From NCBI RefSeq assembly GCF_001949145.1, contig NW_019091429.1:800198-864197 (forward strand): a stretch of DNA of 64,000 nt, in the 5' to 3' direction. This stretch comes from Acanthaster planci (lineage: Eukaryota > Echinodermata > Asteroidea > Valvatida > Acanthasteridae). Of the stretch, positions 14,517 to 25,445 are shown in pieces. The notes beneath the pieces are model-generated. The model was not told the DNA's origin. It saw only the letters and a list, made by a program, of their open reading frames with translations, and did not search any database. Position numbers and translations under genes: made by a program. Every line of letters starts with the position of its first letter. Position 1 is the first letter of the stretch.

Positions 14517-14658
14517 GTTTGTGGCTTACTCCTATGAGATATCCTCAGGACCGGAGGATTTGCAAGAGTCCAAGCGGGAAGTTGTGCTAAAGGGCAGACC
14601 TTTCAGGAGGTTGAGGACAGTTGAGCCACCAATAGTGCGGCTTGTATCCAGACATTAA
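14517..14658 (+). CDS. Candidate terminal exon of an unknown gene
   Basis: A good acceptor (pyrimidine-rich stretch ending TTGCAG at 14516) precedes 46 open codons that end in TAA at 14656-14658. A possible branch point CTGAC lies about 65 bases before the acceptor. The stretch is clearly more GC-rich than its surroundings. The translation is strongly charged and protein-like (pieces read SSGPEDLQESKREVV and RRLRTVEPPIVRLVSRH). Joined to the candidate exon ending at 14039 it would give a 66-residue protein with one intron of about 477 bases. It could instead be the 3' end of a longer gene, or a chance opening. I cannot assign a function. Confidence 0.3.
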
Positions 14659-16754
14659 TATGGGCAGAAAAGAAGACTGGGTGCATAGCGTGGCGTCGCG
14701 TATTGTGTGGTAAGCGATTACAAGAAGCGAACTAAAGCAGACCTTCAAGTGAAGCCAACCCCCCCCCCGTCATGTTTTGGTTTAACTTAAAGAGAATTTT
14801 TTTGCCGAAGTAAAATTTGAGATAGTCCAAAATTAATATATAAATCACAAATTATTAACTATTCGACCCGAGTAAATTCGTCCAATGAGATTATGAAATT
14901 AAACTATGATCACTGAATTTAAACATAATTCTTTCAAAGCAACTTTAAACAAATGACTATTTTTTTACAAATTAGTGTATTCATCCTATTCCAAAGGAAT
15001 ACGGTGAAAGTATTAAACTGAGTACTTTCGATAGGAGGGAATGGCCTTTGGGTTTGTTTCTGCTTGAGTGAAAGATTTCTCAACTTTGCAGCTCTTTTTT
15101 GCCTAGTAAAGTGCTGAAGTTGTTTGAAATTTAACAAATCCTTTATACACAAAGTTTATTCAACCTCACCTGTATCGACACAAAACCCACTATCACAGTG
15201 TGCATTTTGTCAACTAACAAAATCATTCCTGCTTTTCAAAATAGTTATATTGTTAATGTAATGGTGTAGTACTTCATCAATGAAACATAAAGCTACAAAA
15301 TTATCCTGCGGTTAATAGGTGCTTTATAATGAATAGAAGTTGACGCCGCACTCATGGCAAATTCTTCCAATGAATTGGGGCAATATAATATAACAGTTTT
15401 TATGACTTTTCACCAACGTGGGGTAAACAAGAGTTTGTTTAATCATTCTCATAAAACCCTTTGATGTGCCTCTTGTTTTTCAAACCTGGTGTAATGTAAT
15501 TTCTGCAGCTGAATATATGCACGTAACGGTATCTGTAAGTGGGCTTCATTGGCCTGTTTGACCTGCTTAGCCGCACAGTCTGCGCGATTACGTCTGGGGT
15601 TATAGAGGTGAAACTTCCATAGATGGCAGAGTGCAGAATTTGAGTGCAGAGTGCTAGAAATTAAAATGTGAAATCTGAGCGCTCATTGAAGGAAAAATTT
15701 GGCCGAAATGGATAATAAATGCAACATTGGGATGGGACTAATACATTATCAATAGAAAATGGGGAGAGTGTGGAAAGACCGTGAATAGCACAATGAATCA
15801 TTCTGACACGTGCGGTGTTTGTTGCTAACTTCACCAAACGATCTTATTGAGACACATTCTATACCTACTTGATTAACTTCATTCGATGAATAACAAAACT
15901 GTATTTCTACGGAACATCTTCGAGTAAAGATGGATCAAATTCGCCTATATTTATTACAGAAACAAATATTGTCCTTCGGTTGATTAAACACCCAGACCAA
16001 AAAATCCACTAAAACATTTAAACAGGTACATGTAGTACACAACATAGTCCTAAAACTTCACACATCAATAATTTAAAAACCATATAAAATTAATATGCAT
16101 ATTAAACACCTTTCGAAGTAAGTAGATTTTCAGTTAAGATTTGAATCAACAATATTTTGTTGCATGAGCAGTAATAAATGATCTGTCTCAACTTTGCTTT
16201 TTTTGATGAGGGTATGTACACATATACATTTGATCTGAAAACCGGAGAGAGTACCGCAGTTGGTTGACGTTATTGAAAAATATCCACAAAAATTAATAAC
16301 CAGGGCAAAGTTTTATGCAATTATTTGAATACGATCAACATAATTTGGAACTGAATTTGATAGATAATTGGTAACAGTGCCTTTGATGCAAACATGGAGT
16401 AATGAGGCAATATGTTATGTACCAATATTTGGGTTGGTTGCAAATTGAGTTTACAACTGTGTTTCGAACACGATAAAGTCGGCCAAGAGGACACTGAACG
16501 ATTCTGCACAATAAACTAAACAACTGAAAGATTGCCTGTAATGAATTCAAACACACGTTTTCCTGATCTGGATCAACAGCCCTTAAACAATTTTGACACT
16601 TCCTAATAAATGTTACTGGTGGGCTCAAACTTCTTTAAACCGGTAAAACAGGAGCTTCCAATACAATGGGAAAATGCCCAGTTTGTTGTGACAAGTTAAC
16701 TAACCTAGAAATCACCAGCAAAAGTATGTTGACGCACTGCTTAAACAAAACAGT
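14659..16754. other. No gene recognised
   Basis: This is AT-rich anonymous sequence with a run of 10 C at 14759-14768. I see no exon-like segment, RNA gene or clear repeat up to the tail of the LINE. Confidence 0.5.
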
Positions 16755-16764
16755 AAATATTATT

Positions 16765-16800
16765 ACATTATTACTATTATTATTATTATCACTTATATTT
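16765..16800 (-). repeat. ATT-rich microsatellite tail of the LINE
   Basis: On the minus strand this reads GATAATAATAATAATAGTAAT after the conserved-looking GGGCCTTATGGAAG end. Many LINEs of the CR1/L2 type end in short 3' repeats rather than a long poly(A), so this marks the probable 3' terminus. Confidence 0.65.
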
Positions 16801-17148
16801 ATCCACGATGGCTTATTCACCAAAAGTTTTCTTCCATAAGGCCCTGTCATCAACTAAAAAGGAAATTGTACTTAAGATATTAAAATATAAGAAAACATTT
16901 AAGGAATAAAAATAAAGTACATGTAATAAATTTCTGAAAGTGTATAAAACAGAAAATACATAAAACGGAAATATATAAAACAGAAAATAAAACTGTGATA
17001 AAAAAATTTATACCTTAAGCCAGCAACTAAAACAGAAGACAACTGATCACAGAAGACAGAATAAAATCTATATACAAAAAACATGCCGTAAAGAAATTAA
17101 TCAAAAGTAAAAAAACATAGAATATGCATAACATAAACAAGATAAAAA

Positions 17149-17376
17149 TTACATGAGGAACACTTTCAGGGATACTTTAAATCTAAAAACAGAATTTGAG
17201 GGTCTAACTGACTGATCTAGCTTGTTCCATTCGTAAATTCCAGTGACAAACAGGCTATTCCTCAAACGTTCAGTTTTACATCTTGGTGCAACAAGTGAAT
17301 TCATAGCATGTCTGGTGTTGTAGTTGTGAACCTGGTTAGCTTGGGTAAAATCAGGAGTCAAATAGGCCGGAGCCAA
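17149..17376 (-). pseudogene. LINE C-terminal domain
   Basis: The translation contains HNYNTRHAMNSLVAPRCKTE and then LFVTGIYEWNKLDQSVR. This pattern (YNTR, basic residues, then a WN-L-P-like element near the end) is characteristic of the region after the thumb in many Jockey/CR1-like LINE proteins. It ends at a stop at 17149, just before the 3' untranslated region. It is out of frame with the upstream reverse transcriptase, so the copy is inactive. Confidence 0.75.
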
Positions 17377-17503
17377 ATGTAAAAGTATTTGTACAAATTA
17401 GTACAAATTAGTAATGGTAATTATTAGTACAGCCCGATTATATTGAAAGCGTTTGCTCAAAGGTTTCCATTTTAACTCACGAAAAAGGTCGGCGGACGAA
17501 GAA

Positions 17504-17725
17504 TCATAATTCTTGTTTAATTAAGATTATTCTTGCTGCACGCTTTTGAAGCTTTTCAAGTCTGTTAGTGTGCATACGAAATCTATCTGACCATACCTGT
17601 GAAGTATAAGCAAAATGGGGCTGAATAAACGAGTTATAGAGTAGGGTCCAGCATTCACAGGGAACATGGTTTAGCCCTTCAAGCATGCCTAATTTAGATT
17701 GCACAGTTTTAGTAATTTTATCCAC
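17504..17725 (-). pseudogene. LINE thumb and connection segment
   Basis: The translation reads from DKITKTVQSKLGMLEGLNHV through FIQPHFAYTSQVW to RLEKLQKRAARIIL. The last part is the classic segment found after the palm in animal LINEs, where a LEKLQKRAAR-like helix follows YCSQVW-like residues. The segment is separated from the palm domain by a frame change at about 17726-17838, where pieces such as QVTCLGILIHEELH are still visible. Confidence 0.8.
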
Positions 17726-17838
17726 CTGTTGGGTCCAAATGTAGTTCCTCGTGAATTAAAATCCCAAGACAAGTAACCTGAACACGTTTTACAGTAATAC
17801 CATTAACAATTACATTAAAATTCTCAGTATTCTTTAGC

Positions 17839-18657
17839 TCAGTTTTGCCCAATAATCATAACGTTAGTTTTATCTAAATTAAGAACAGGTCTGTTGGCGT
17901 TTATCCAATTCATCACACGGCAAAAACCGTTGGTCAATTTTTCCTCTATTTCACCAGCATGCGTTCCCTTAACCGTAAGCGTAGTGTCATCGACATACAT
18001 GTCAATAATTCCATCACTCACAGAATAAGGCAAGCTATAGATAGAAAACAATAATGGGCCCAAAATAGATCCCTGTGGGACTCTTGTTCTAACAACCAAA
18101 GTATTTGAGGTTGTACCTTTGAAACAAACACTTTCGGTGAGATCATCAAGATAAGATCGAAACCATTTTAGAAAAGTTTCGGAACAACCTAGCGAGCCAA
18201 GCTTAGTGAGTAAAAGATCAGGGTTAACCGTATAAAACGCTTTTCTGAGATCAATAAATGCAACACCTGTTAGTTTACCTTCACCAATATTCTTAGACCA
18301 ATTATAGACAAGTTTAACCAGAGCAGTGGTGGTCGAGTGAAATGGCCTAAAACCAGATTGAATGTCATGGAAGAGATTGTTGTCACTAATAAACTGGAAA
18401 AATTGATGGTACACTGCTCGCTCTATCATTTTACTTAATATTGGCAACACTGAAATCGGTTTGTAATTATTTAGACATGATTTATCACCAGCTTTATGAA
18501 GCGGGAGAACTTTAGCACTTTTCCATGCATTTGGAACACGACCTGTATAAAGGGACATATTAATAATGTACGTCAAAGATTTAACCACAATAGGGCAAGC
18601 TAATTTAAGGAGCCGACAGCTTATGTTATCGTTGCCCGTTGCTTTCTTGACATCCAT
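17839..18657 (-). pseudogene. LINE reverse transcriptase palm and fingers
   Basis: A 272-codon fragment of reverse transcriptase. It begins with a KKATGNDNISCRLLK element, then KPISVLPILSKMIER, then FIDLRKAFYTV with the first catalytic Asp, then RVPQGSILGPLLFSIY, and MYVDDTTL, which is an intact YxDD active-site box. The usual AFD of the first motif reads AFY, a substitution at a conserved but not catalytic position. The enzyme would copy LINE RNA at a nicked genomic target. The open stretch is long for a dead copy, so the insertion may be fairly young. Frame changes on both sides still make the whole protein unusable. Confidence 0.9.
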
Positions 18658-19428
18658 TTTAGATATTTTATCAATGACAAAATATCAGACACTGGCTCAA
18701 GGTGAAAGGTCATCTCCGGTTCAATATCTGGCGTTACCTCGTTTGTAATTCCTGTATTTAACTCACAGGCTGGTACATTAGCAGTAATCTTAGCAACAGA
18801 AGAGACAAAATGATTATTAAATGCAGTAGCAATAGCCAAAGGTGAGGTACAGTCTTCGTTATTAACCTTTACGGTGTTAGGCGTAACAATATCTGAGCTT
18901 GGGGTGATTTCCTTCAAGTATTTCCAGATAACTTTACTATTCTGCGCATTCTCACGAAGAATACCACGATAGTAATCAATTTTACATTTTTTTGAACATG
19001 TGGGTAACCTTACTACGCAGAACCTTATAAGCATCCCATGCTTGCGGATCATTTTACCTCAAAGCTACGTTTTGGGTACGATCTCTATCATTCCCCAGCC
19101 GAATTACCTCATTAGCAATCCAGGAACAAGCATTCTTACGGATTCTTCTGGTGCGAATAAGTAGATTTACAATGGACATGAACAGAGTAACCCAGGTATC
19201 AAGAGTAACATCAATATCACCAATATTAATAAGATCATCCCAGGGGACATACCACAAATCCTCTTTAAAACCCTCCTCAGCGAAGTGTTTAAATGAACGA
19301 AAGTTAATACACTGATTAGTACAATTTAAATTTGTTTTAAAACTTCTAACGGCATAAATTAAAAAAATGGTCACTAATACTTGTATAAAATAACCCATGA
19401 TCTCGATAGAACTGTGGTTTGTTAACAA
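18658..19428 (-). pseudogene. LINE linker between endonuclease and reverse transcriptase
   Basis: Two frames cover the linker. The upstream piece contains EDLWYVPWDDLINIGDIDVT and RRIRKNACSWIANEVIRL. The downstream piece contains KIDYYRGILRENAQNSKVIW followed by KYLKEITPSS. These are typical of the region between endonuclease and reverse transcriptase in animal LINEs, with the WP-, RR-P-W- and KYLK/WK-type landmarks. A stop and frame change near 19052 splits the two. Confidence 0.75.
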
Positions 19429-19432
19429 AGAT

Positions 19433-19880
19433 TTAATCTATGACAGTTCTGCTATGGCCAGTTACTCTAGTGGGCGTATCAATCAATTGAGTAAAATCAC
19501 TGGAAGAGGTAGAAAATTGTAACTCGCAGCCATGATTATCAGTTTCAGAAGCAGAAAAGTCGTAACTGAAATCACCAAGAATGATACACTCCATGCCATA
19601 GGTAGACACCTTATCGATCTTTCTTTCAAACTCATTATTAAAATCGTAAGTAGCACTGGGTGGCATATACAAAGATCCAACAAGGCACGGGGATTTGTGC
19701 GGGTGGCACATTTCCAGCCAAATATTTTCCAATGTGCTAGATTCGAAATCGTATCTTCGTTTCACAGTAAATTTGTTGGAGATATAATATAGCCACTCCG
19801 TGCCGATTTCTGTCTTTTCTATAAACCGTTAAACCATCCATCATTGGATCCAGAGAGCAAGACTCCTGTATTAATAAAAC
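19433..19880 (-). pseudogene. LINE AP-endonuclease, C-terminal part
   Basis: The segment holds GSLYMPPSA, then CIILGDFSYDF (the conserved GDFN-like motif of APE endonucleases, here with Ser for Asn), then IDTPTRVTGHSRTVID, which matches the T-R-x-S-x-IDxx motif. Further upstream LTVYRKDRNRHG is in another frame, with an extra base near 19790. The catalytic N-terminal part is absent. The Asn to Ser change in GDFN would itself be expected to damage the active site. Confidence 0.75.
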
Positions 19881-20747
19881 TTAATATTCTGAAACTGAAT
19901 CTATTCTGATCCATACCACATCCTACTGAGTGTTCTCATATTCAATTAACCTCACAACATGCTTTCATAATGTTGAATCATCCATTCTCTATTACCTCTT
20001 CTGTTAATTCATATGGAACTTGTATCGAAAGGTGATATACTTGTGAGACAAAACAGAAAATCACTCGTTAGAAACAGTCCATTTCATTGTGGTGTTATTT
20101 ACTCTAGTAAACTTAACATGAATTAAAAGAGTGTAATGCTTTGTAGTTGCAAAAAAATGAAAACAAAATCCATTACCAGTTCTTATTTTTATAAGTCAGT
20201 AATACACAGTGCACTAGGCCTTACTATTAAAGTTATTATCCTGTCTTTGGTCGGTGTGTATAGTTTTCTTGAGTCTTGCTGTCCAATGGAAAGGTACAAA
20301 GGCAGGGCTTCACCGTTTTCGTACATGCTGACTTCATTTAATGCACCGTGTATTCAATAGACCGTATTCTCGGGAAGCCATTTCCGATCGTGTTCCCTTA
20401 ATCTATCATATCCAGTGTAATTTGTTAAATAGGATGGTGCCAGACTATTTCGGTCCCGAGTTTTTTTTTTATTTGGTGTAAACATTTAGATATATTTATC
20501 ACTAAATGTACATTGGCATTAATTTGTATTGAATCTTTATTTCCTTGCTAGTATTTTTACTTTGAGGTTCTGAAAAGGAAACGTTAACCTCACTTTCAAT
20601 TCAGTTCAAGATACCAACACGCGAATACGTCTGTAGACGTGTTGTATACACATATACATGTATTTGAACTTGTATTTTTTCTTTATACATGAAGCCACTG
20701 AAGATATCAGTGCGGAAATAAATGTTGTCGTAAATCCAAAGTCCACA
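19881..20747. other. No gene recognised
   Basis: AT-rich sequence between the LINE and the fold-back element. I see no coding signature or clear repeat. Confidence 0.5.
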
Positions 20748-21166
20748 GAGCCCCTAAGGGGACAGGCACAATGAGAATTTTTGTTTTGTTCCCTCGAATA
20801 TTATTTCGTTCCCTCGAAGTATTATTTCGTTCCCCCGAAATCATTTCGTTCCCTCGAAATATTTCTGTGTACTTGGTACCATTGTCGTACACTCGTGGGA
20901 CAGGAAAACGCTTTCCGATTGAAGTTTTCACTACTTACCTTGGAGTTCAAGGGAATGAAAACAATATTTCGAGAGAACGAAATCAATATATTGAAGGAAC
21001 CAAATACATATTTCGAGGGAACGAAATGATACTTCGAGGGAACGAAATGACACTTCGAGGGAACGAACACGTAATTCGAGGGAACGAATAGATTTCGAAG
21101 GACCACATAATAATATTCGAGGGAAAGAAAAAATAAATTTCATTGTGCCTGTCCTTTTAGGGGCTC
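20748..21166. mobile_element. Fold-back element with subterminal repeat arrays
   Basis: The 419-bp element begins GAGCCCCTAAGGGGACAGGC, and its reverse-complemented right end begins GAGCCCCTAAAAGGACAGGC. These terminal inverted repeats extend about 55 bases with some mismatches. Inside, the left arm has four copies of a TTCGTTCCCTCGAA-like word and the right arm has about eight copies in the opposite orientation (TTCGAGGGAACGAA). A unique core of about 80 bases separates the arms. There is no coding capacity. Open frames on both strands here only reflect the repeats. I see no convincing target-site duplication. It is most probably a non-autonomous DNA transposon whose subterminal words could bind a transposase. 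Confidence 0.75.
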
Positions 21167-22214
21167 CGTATCGATTAAACTGAATGACCAGTGAAGCCTT
21201 CTGATATAGACATTACAAGCTCCACACAACACCTTCAGACCTGAGAGGGACATTACAATATGTGTGACTGTCCGATTTTCACAAATCTTCCATAGGTGCT
21301 ATTCCGCACATATTAAACCAGCAATATGCACATAATTATTTGAGATCATTTATTGGTACGCCATTTTATAATCCAGCATGTCATGTTTGAAGTATTGATA
21401 TGCGGTAGCAACACACGGAGAAAAATAACAAGTTTCTTTCCTCTTTGTTCGCGTGTAACTGAAATAAAAGTGAATATGTAACTTTTATTTCGCACAAAAT
21501 GCATTAATTTACTAATGATGTTACAAAATACTGTATAGAGGGTTGGTGTTTGCATGTAAATGCATATAGAGTCCAAAAATTGACCCCTGATGGCGCGCTT
21601 CCGGAAACCTTGGATATAGGAAAAATAACTTAGACAAATTTTAGAATTTGTAATATTTTTTCGTCGAGTTGCTTCTTTAAAAATAAAACTCGGAAAAAGG
21701 GCTTCGGAAAATATTTGCCAGCATATCAATTTAGTGAAACTGAAAAAGTATCTGACCTACAAGAGAACATCCTGCCAAAAATTGACCCATCACTAAAATA
21801 CATGAAGAACAATTTAATGCCACAGTCTCGTACGCAGAGGAACATTTACGGTTTGAAAGTTTACGGTAGTCTGTCGGTAAAAGCCAAAAAAAAAAAGATC
21901 AAAATATTTTATGGATTTTTTCCCCTAATTTATAAGGGAATAAACTTAAAACAATAATCTACTTTCTCAAAAGATTCTAATATTTTTATCTAACCTTTGC
22001 TGAAAAGAATTGTTTCATGTCAACTCAACGGAATCTGGAACCCATTGACTGCACGTAGGTAAATCTTTGCAACGTTGTACAATCTCGTTTTCGCGTAAGC
22101 ATGAGGATTGAAAACAAACGTACATGAACAAGGAGAACTAGGAATGATATCAACAGAAGTGAAAGGTCGTTAGTGAAATTCGGTTTTTTTTTACTAATAT
22201 CTGGGTGACTTTTC
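21167..22214. other. No gene recognised
   Basis: A minus-strand open frame of 127 codons at 21346-21729 is the only long one. It is AT-rich and rich in Phe, Ile and Lys, shows no motif and is probably chance. No RNA gene or clear repeat is visible. Confidence 0.45.
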
Positions 22215-22383
22215 CTATATATTACTTGAAGACAAAGGTAAAATTTTAACATGGGTGTTTTATGGGATGGTTTCCGTTAGGAATCATTCTTCCAGAAATT
22301 ATTGGAACGTGATATAGGAGTCCCCATGTAAAATCCCCAGAAGCAGACGGCAAAGGGTTCTGGAAGCTCGCTGCGTGACCTTT
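22215..22383 (+). repeat. Dispersed repeat, copy 1 of 2
   Basis: This segment matches 30505-30668 in the same orientation. Shared blocks include ACTTGAAGA, AATCATTCTTC/AATAATTCTTC, CCCCATGTAAAATCCC and GCTGCGTGACC/GTTGCCGTGTGACC. The copies are diverged, so the repeat is old. I do not recognise the family. Confidence 0.6.
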
Positions 22384-25208
22384 CACATTTAGGCTCCATT
22401 ATCTGAAACGTATATTTGACTGGCTGATATGCGTTCCGTTTTATGTTTGCACGACATTGAGTATATTTTGGGTGGACAGCATCGTCAACACTGCTGAAAG
22501 TGCTTCCTATGCTCATCAAAGCTCCTGATTTCTGTAGAGGGCATGTTCAGTGTTTCACAGAGGTTAGTTGACATTTGAATTTGTTAGTTAGAATGAACCA
22601 TCGAATGTCCGTGTATGCTTCTAAAAGAATTCTACGATATTGGGTAGTACCAGACTGACAACTGTGCTACTCGCGTCTTAATAGACATTGTTAGACGTTG
22701 AATTTTCTAGCCAATTGTAAAGGGGCGTAAATTCTGTTTTTCAACCAAAACACTACAGTGTCTAGGTTTCGAAAAAGGGTACGTTAAATGGATACTACAC
22801 ATAATGTTGCATATCTAACGATTCGGACTGGTACCGTGGGAGTACGCGAATGCCGGATTGAACGCCGAGCAACCGGTTTAACATTGTCAATGACTGCACC
22901 CCCCTTTCTAAGTGGTCACCGGGAAAGACACGCAGGACTACACTGTGTGAGTCATGGCCACAGCCGCTCGCCAGCGACTTTCACACTTACAGGTGCAGGT
23001 GTTATGCGTTCGAACACAACCCCTCTTACTATACCTTAAAACAATTACCCGTTACGAGAGCCTTTGAAAGGATGCTAGATATTTTAACTACAGAATTGGT
23101 GTTGCGGAATAAGCAATTTGTTCATTATTATTTTACCCATAAATCACTCGCCATGTCACAAGCCATGTGACATTGGATATTTGGGGTGGAATGTGTGTCC
23201 AGGAATGGACTTCCCAAGAGGCAAGAGGCACCCCCGCCAAACAAATGTTGGAAAACAACTGAAAAGGGGAAAGACAAGGGAAAAAAGAAGGAAAGGAAAA
23301 TGACCAAATTGCTTCAAAATACCTTAAAACTAACCCCCTTCAACAATTAACAGTTGGTCAGTCTGATAAGTGCATTCGTCCCCCCCCCCCGAAAAAATCC
23401 GATGACACATACGGTTTCCCGTCCGGTGCCACTGTAACTTTCCGTTGAATTCTATACCATATAGGATAACGTTTCTATATTCCAGTAGTCCATTGATCCG
23501 ACGTCCCATTTGCAGAACATAAAATGTACATAACACACAACAGTCCCTGTCAACATTTTACATTCACAAACGAGATGGGAATATGTCAATTACTGTATTT
23601 TGGATATCATTTGAATCTTTCAATCAGAGGTAATTATTAGTACAGCATGATGTATGTACCGTAGTCGCATTTTCAGAAAACACGTTCAAAAAAAATCATT
23701 TCAAATCGATTAGAATGTATGAATTTTTCTTTTCAACTGCAGTACACAAAAGTCATTTGAAATCTCAGTTTTAATTCTGAGATCACACAGGACAGAGTAT
23801 TACGTTTCATCGAACCACTGGGACGTAGAACAAATGGGACGTAGGAAATAGAGCCTTAAACTTCTAGAACATGGTGATTCTGTAGTGAATTCTTTCTTTT
23901 GATGTTTCAAAGCTCAAGTATTTCCGCCGGGTGATTATCAACAAAGACTTGATAAGACTTGATGGTGAAAGAAACTAGAAGAGTGAAACGATTGTGGTTG
24001 CACCATGTATCAATCTCTTTCTTGAGTATGTGTGGTCCTGAGAAGAACGCTGTCCTATTGTCCATATAATTCTTCGAGCGGAATGAGGATATGAAAAGGT
24101 GTGGTGTGGGTTGCCCACACACTTTCGACTGAGCCGAGGCAACACTGATATCATCTTCATCTGTGCCACAACGATTTTCTTCTACAATCCTGAACAAATC
24201 TTGTTGGGCCCCCACCCCCGATCCCCCTCTCAATGTTGGGTCTCAATACGCGGTCTGCGCACCAGCTCGAGATGACAATAATTGGCTGGGGAGTGGGGTA
24301 CCTGGAAAGGGTATGGCTATTGACACTCGTTCCAACAATTTCGTCCAAGATTGTCTGAGTTTATACGTGCCTGTAGTGTGTGTGTGTGCGGAGAGGTCTG
24401 CAAACTTTACATCCCTTGGATATCGTGGATTGGACAATAGAATTTACTCTAGATCTCAACATTGTAAAGATTGCATTTTCTTCACGTTCACCGAACAGAG
24501 TTCTTAGCATGCCCTGACAAATGTGACACAATAACAACGGTGAGCCACAACATATCATTAAAGAATGAGAGTCTCTCACTTTCTTTCCTTTTTGGTTTTT
24601 GGTGGATTATCGTTGCATTTTTCAAGCCAATAACCGGATGACGAAATAAGAAAATCCCACATTATTGTAGTCGTTTGTGTACAGAGTGGGCCTTTCAAAT
24701 TCGGAAACGCATCCATTTTATACAGTTATTGGCCGAAATGCCACGTGCATTATATACGATTAACTCCTACAAAAGTGTTGTGATTGTACACACTCTACAA
24801 CTTTTGAAAGTTGTTGGCCGCTGTGGTGTGGGATATGACGTTGTGAACACCCGAAAGACGCATAGCGCCCCGAGGGAACAAGCTGAACAATTTTTTCAGA
24901 TGATGGGCCTACTGTAAAACTGTACAGTTACCGTGCGTAAACGATATCGTTTGCAAAAGCACTGTCCCCTCCCTTTCGTTAATTGCGTAAATTCTACGGT
25001 GAAATCAGTGCGGGGACCAGTGAGTACATTTATATAGTCTGGTTAGCGGTCCCCGTATTACCTTATACACTGCGGGGACGGGAACGAGTCTGTTACACGA
25101 ACACAATCATTGATCGAATTCCCCGGTAGCCTATGCACAAAACGTAAAACGCAAAACTGACTAAAAGACTAAAAATGTTCGTTCTCGAACTTCCCAAAAC
25201 TCTTTTGT
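22384..25208. other. No gene recognised
   Basis: There are no supported genes. A run of 11 C lies at 23380-23390. A plus-strand frame at 24675-24917 contains LKVVGRCGVGYDVV, which resembles a motif of 2-hydroxyacid dehydrogenases, but nothing else around it supports that enzyme. Other frames are short and overlapping. Confidence 0.5.
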
Positions 25209-25240
25209 TTCGCGCGCGTACGCGCGTGCGTGCACGCACC
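25209..25240. other. Alternating purine-pyrimidine tract
   Basis: CGCGCGCGTACGCGCGTGCG and then TGCACGCACC form about 30 bases of nearly unbroken CG/TG/CA alternation. Such tracts favour left-handed Z-DNA under negative supercoiling. No gene adjoins it. Confidence 0.7.
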
Positions 25241-25362
25241 GTCGCGATGGTAGAATGAGATGTCTCACGGTGAGTGTGTCATGCGAATATGTCGCCCTGT
25301 CATGCGATCGTTCTGGGCCAATAAACAGACAGTATCCGAGACAGAGGTATGACAATATTCAT

Positions 25363-25445
25363 TGTTCCACGAGCGCTAGCGATAACGATTTTATCTTCGA
25401 GCAAACTTGACGCGCAGTAAAGAAAGTAAAGGGGTCTATGCGCAC
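25363..25445 (+). repeat. Composite dispersed repeat, block 4
   Basis: This matches 40419-40502 in the same orientation. Shared words include GTTCCACGAGCGC, AAACTTGACGCGCAGTAA and CTATGYGCGC. In the 40-kb copy the block follows the ACGCCCTCTTTTGTT block, which links it to the repeats at 34-35 kb. Confidence 0.65.

Larger units (their letters stand above)
16755..19880 (-). mobile_element. 5'-truncated APE-type LINE (Jockey/CR1-like group)
   Basis: A non-LTR retrotransposon lies on the minus strand. In order it has the C-terminal half of an AP-endonuclease (19433-19880), a linker with conserved basic residues (about 18660-19428), a reverse transcriptase (about 17830-18657), a C-terminal region (17149-17725), a 3' untranslated stretch, and an ATT-type tail at about 16765-16800 preceded by GGGCCTTATGGAAG. 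Several small frameshifts break the reading frame. The 5' end, including the start of the endonuclease, is missing, which is usual for LINE copies. The layout and the NYNTRHA-type C-terminus fit the Jockey/CR1/L2-like group, but I do not assign a clade. Confidence 0.85.

Noticed and set aside
20771-21143. Overlapping open frames on both strands with repeated peptides (FVPSK, FRSLE, FRGNE types).
   Set aside because: They only translate the subterminal repeats of the fold-back element in different frames.
24675-24917. LKVVGRCGVGYDVV in a plus-strand frame resembles a motif of D-2-hydroxyacid dehydrogenases.
   Set aside because: Only about 14 residues fit. The NAD-binding and catalytic parts are absent, no splice site borders it, and the rest of the frame has no similarity that I can see.
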